Positions 63,980 through 64,000 of a DNA stretch of 64,000 nt are shown piece by piece; positions within the stretch are counted from its first letter, which is position 1; the number at the start of each line of letters is the position of its first letter. The DNA is from Anaerosacchariphilus polymeriproducens (GTDB lineage: Bacteria; Bacillota; Clostridia; Lachnospirales; Lachnospiraceae). The position numbers and the translations under genes were made by a program. The notes below the pieces were generated by a model that did not search any database, was not told the DNA's origin, and saw only the letters and a list, made by a program, of their open reading frames with translations. The stretch lies in assembly GCF_003363435.1 (NCBI RefSeq), contig NZ_QRCT01000012.1:124001-188000 (forward strand). The letters run 5' to 3'.

Positions 63980-64000
63980 AAAATGACATTACATTTGTAT

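Noticed and set aside
1-64000. tRNA or rRNA genes
   Set aside because: I looked in the gaps for cloverleaf or 16S/23S signatures and saw none; the gaps are mostly too short or AT-rich.

Overview
The window is low-GC, densely packed DNA with AGGAGG-type ribosome binding sites. It carries a complete oxygen-independent cobalamin pathway, an LXG-type type VII secretion cargo cluster, Ig-like/LRR surface proteins and several [4Fe-4S] enzymes. This fits an anaerobic Firmicute of class Clostridia, most likely Lachnospiraceae; the family is an inference from gene content, not from a marker gene.

Layout. 1-1890: ammonium transporter amtB with its PII protein, behind a promoter and a terminator-like leader hairpin. 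1891-5834: a Crp/Fnr-type regulator on the minus strand, then a plus-strand operon of two tandem diverged quinolinate-synthase (NadA) homologues plus a PPC/DUF296 protein, preceded by a leader rich in inverted repeats. 5855-7269: a minus-strand trio of PP-loop ATP pyrophosphatase, Nudix hydrolase and small YgjV-like membrane protein. 7463-29753: a promoter, a cobalamin riboswitch with terminator, and about 22 kb of tightly coupled genes. These take glutamyl-tRNA to uroporphyrinogen III (hemA, hemL, hemB, hemC, hemD), through precorrin-2 and cobalt-sirohydrochlorin, around the corrin ring (cbiL, H, F, G, D, J, E, T, C), and on to amidation and nucleotide-loop assembly (cbiA, cbiP, cbiB, cobD, cobU, cobS, cobT). 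No corrinoid adenosyltransferase and no cobalt transporter is seen here. A 201-nt near-perfect palindrome follows hemL directly.

29957-45144 is an accessory region. It holds a secreted Ig-like (Big2) protein; a type VII cargo cluster (DUF4176 protein, two small helical proteins, a frameshifted LXG toxin with ten 11-residue repeats, a putative immunity protein, a decayed second cassette and a small membrane protein); a chemoreceptor; a PadR/DUF2812 pair; a diguanylate cyclase; a BspA-like LRR protein; an amidohydrolase; an HxlR regulator; and a large secreted subtilase. The promoter regions of the type VII cluster and the LRR gene share a 46-nt ungapped element (34/46 identical).

45212-62819 is housekeeping: a B12-binding-type radical SAM protein, endonuclease III, a DnaQ-like exonuclease, a 35-residue membrane peptide, a VanW protein, an AIR-synthase-like protein, an Lrp regulator with an aminotransferase, trmL, a two-component system, mutS2, a membrane HtrA-like protein that seems to have lost its catalytic His and Asp, yhaM and an RlmD/RumA-type methyltransferase. 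The right end (62853-64000) holds a truncated IS4-like transposase and a gene broken by frameshifts.

The least explained parts are the tandem NadA-like/PPC operon with its structured leader, the long hairpin after hemL, and the frame break in the LXG toxin, which falls exactly on an in-frame T TTA AAA slippery heptamer.
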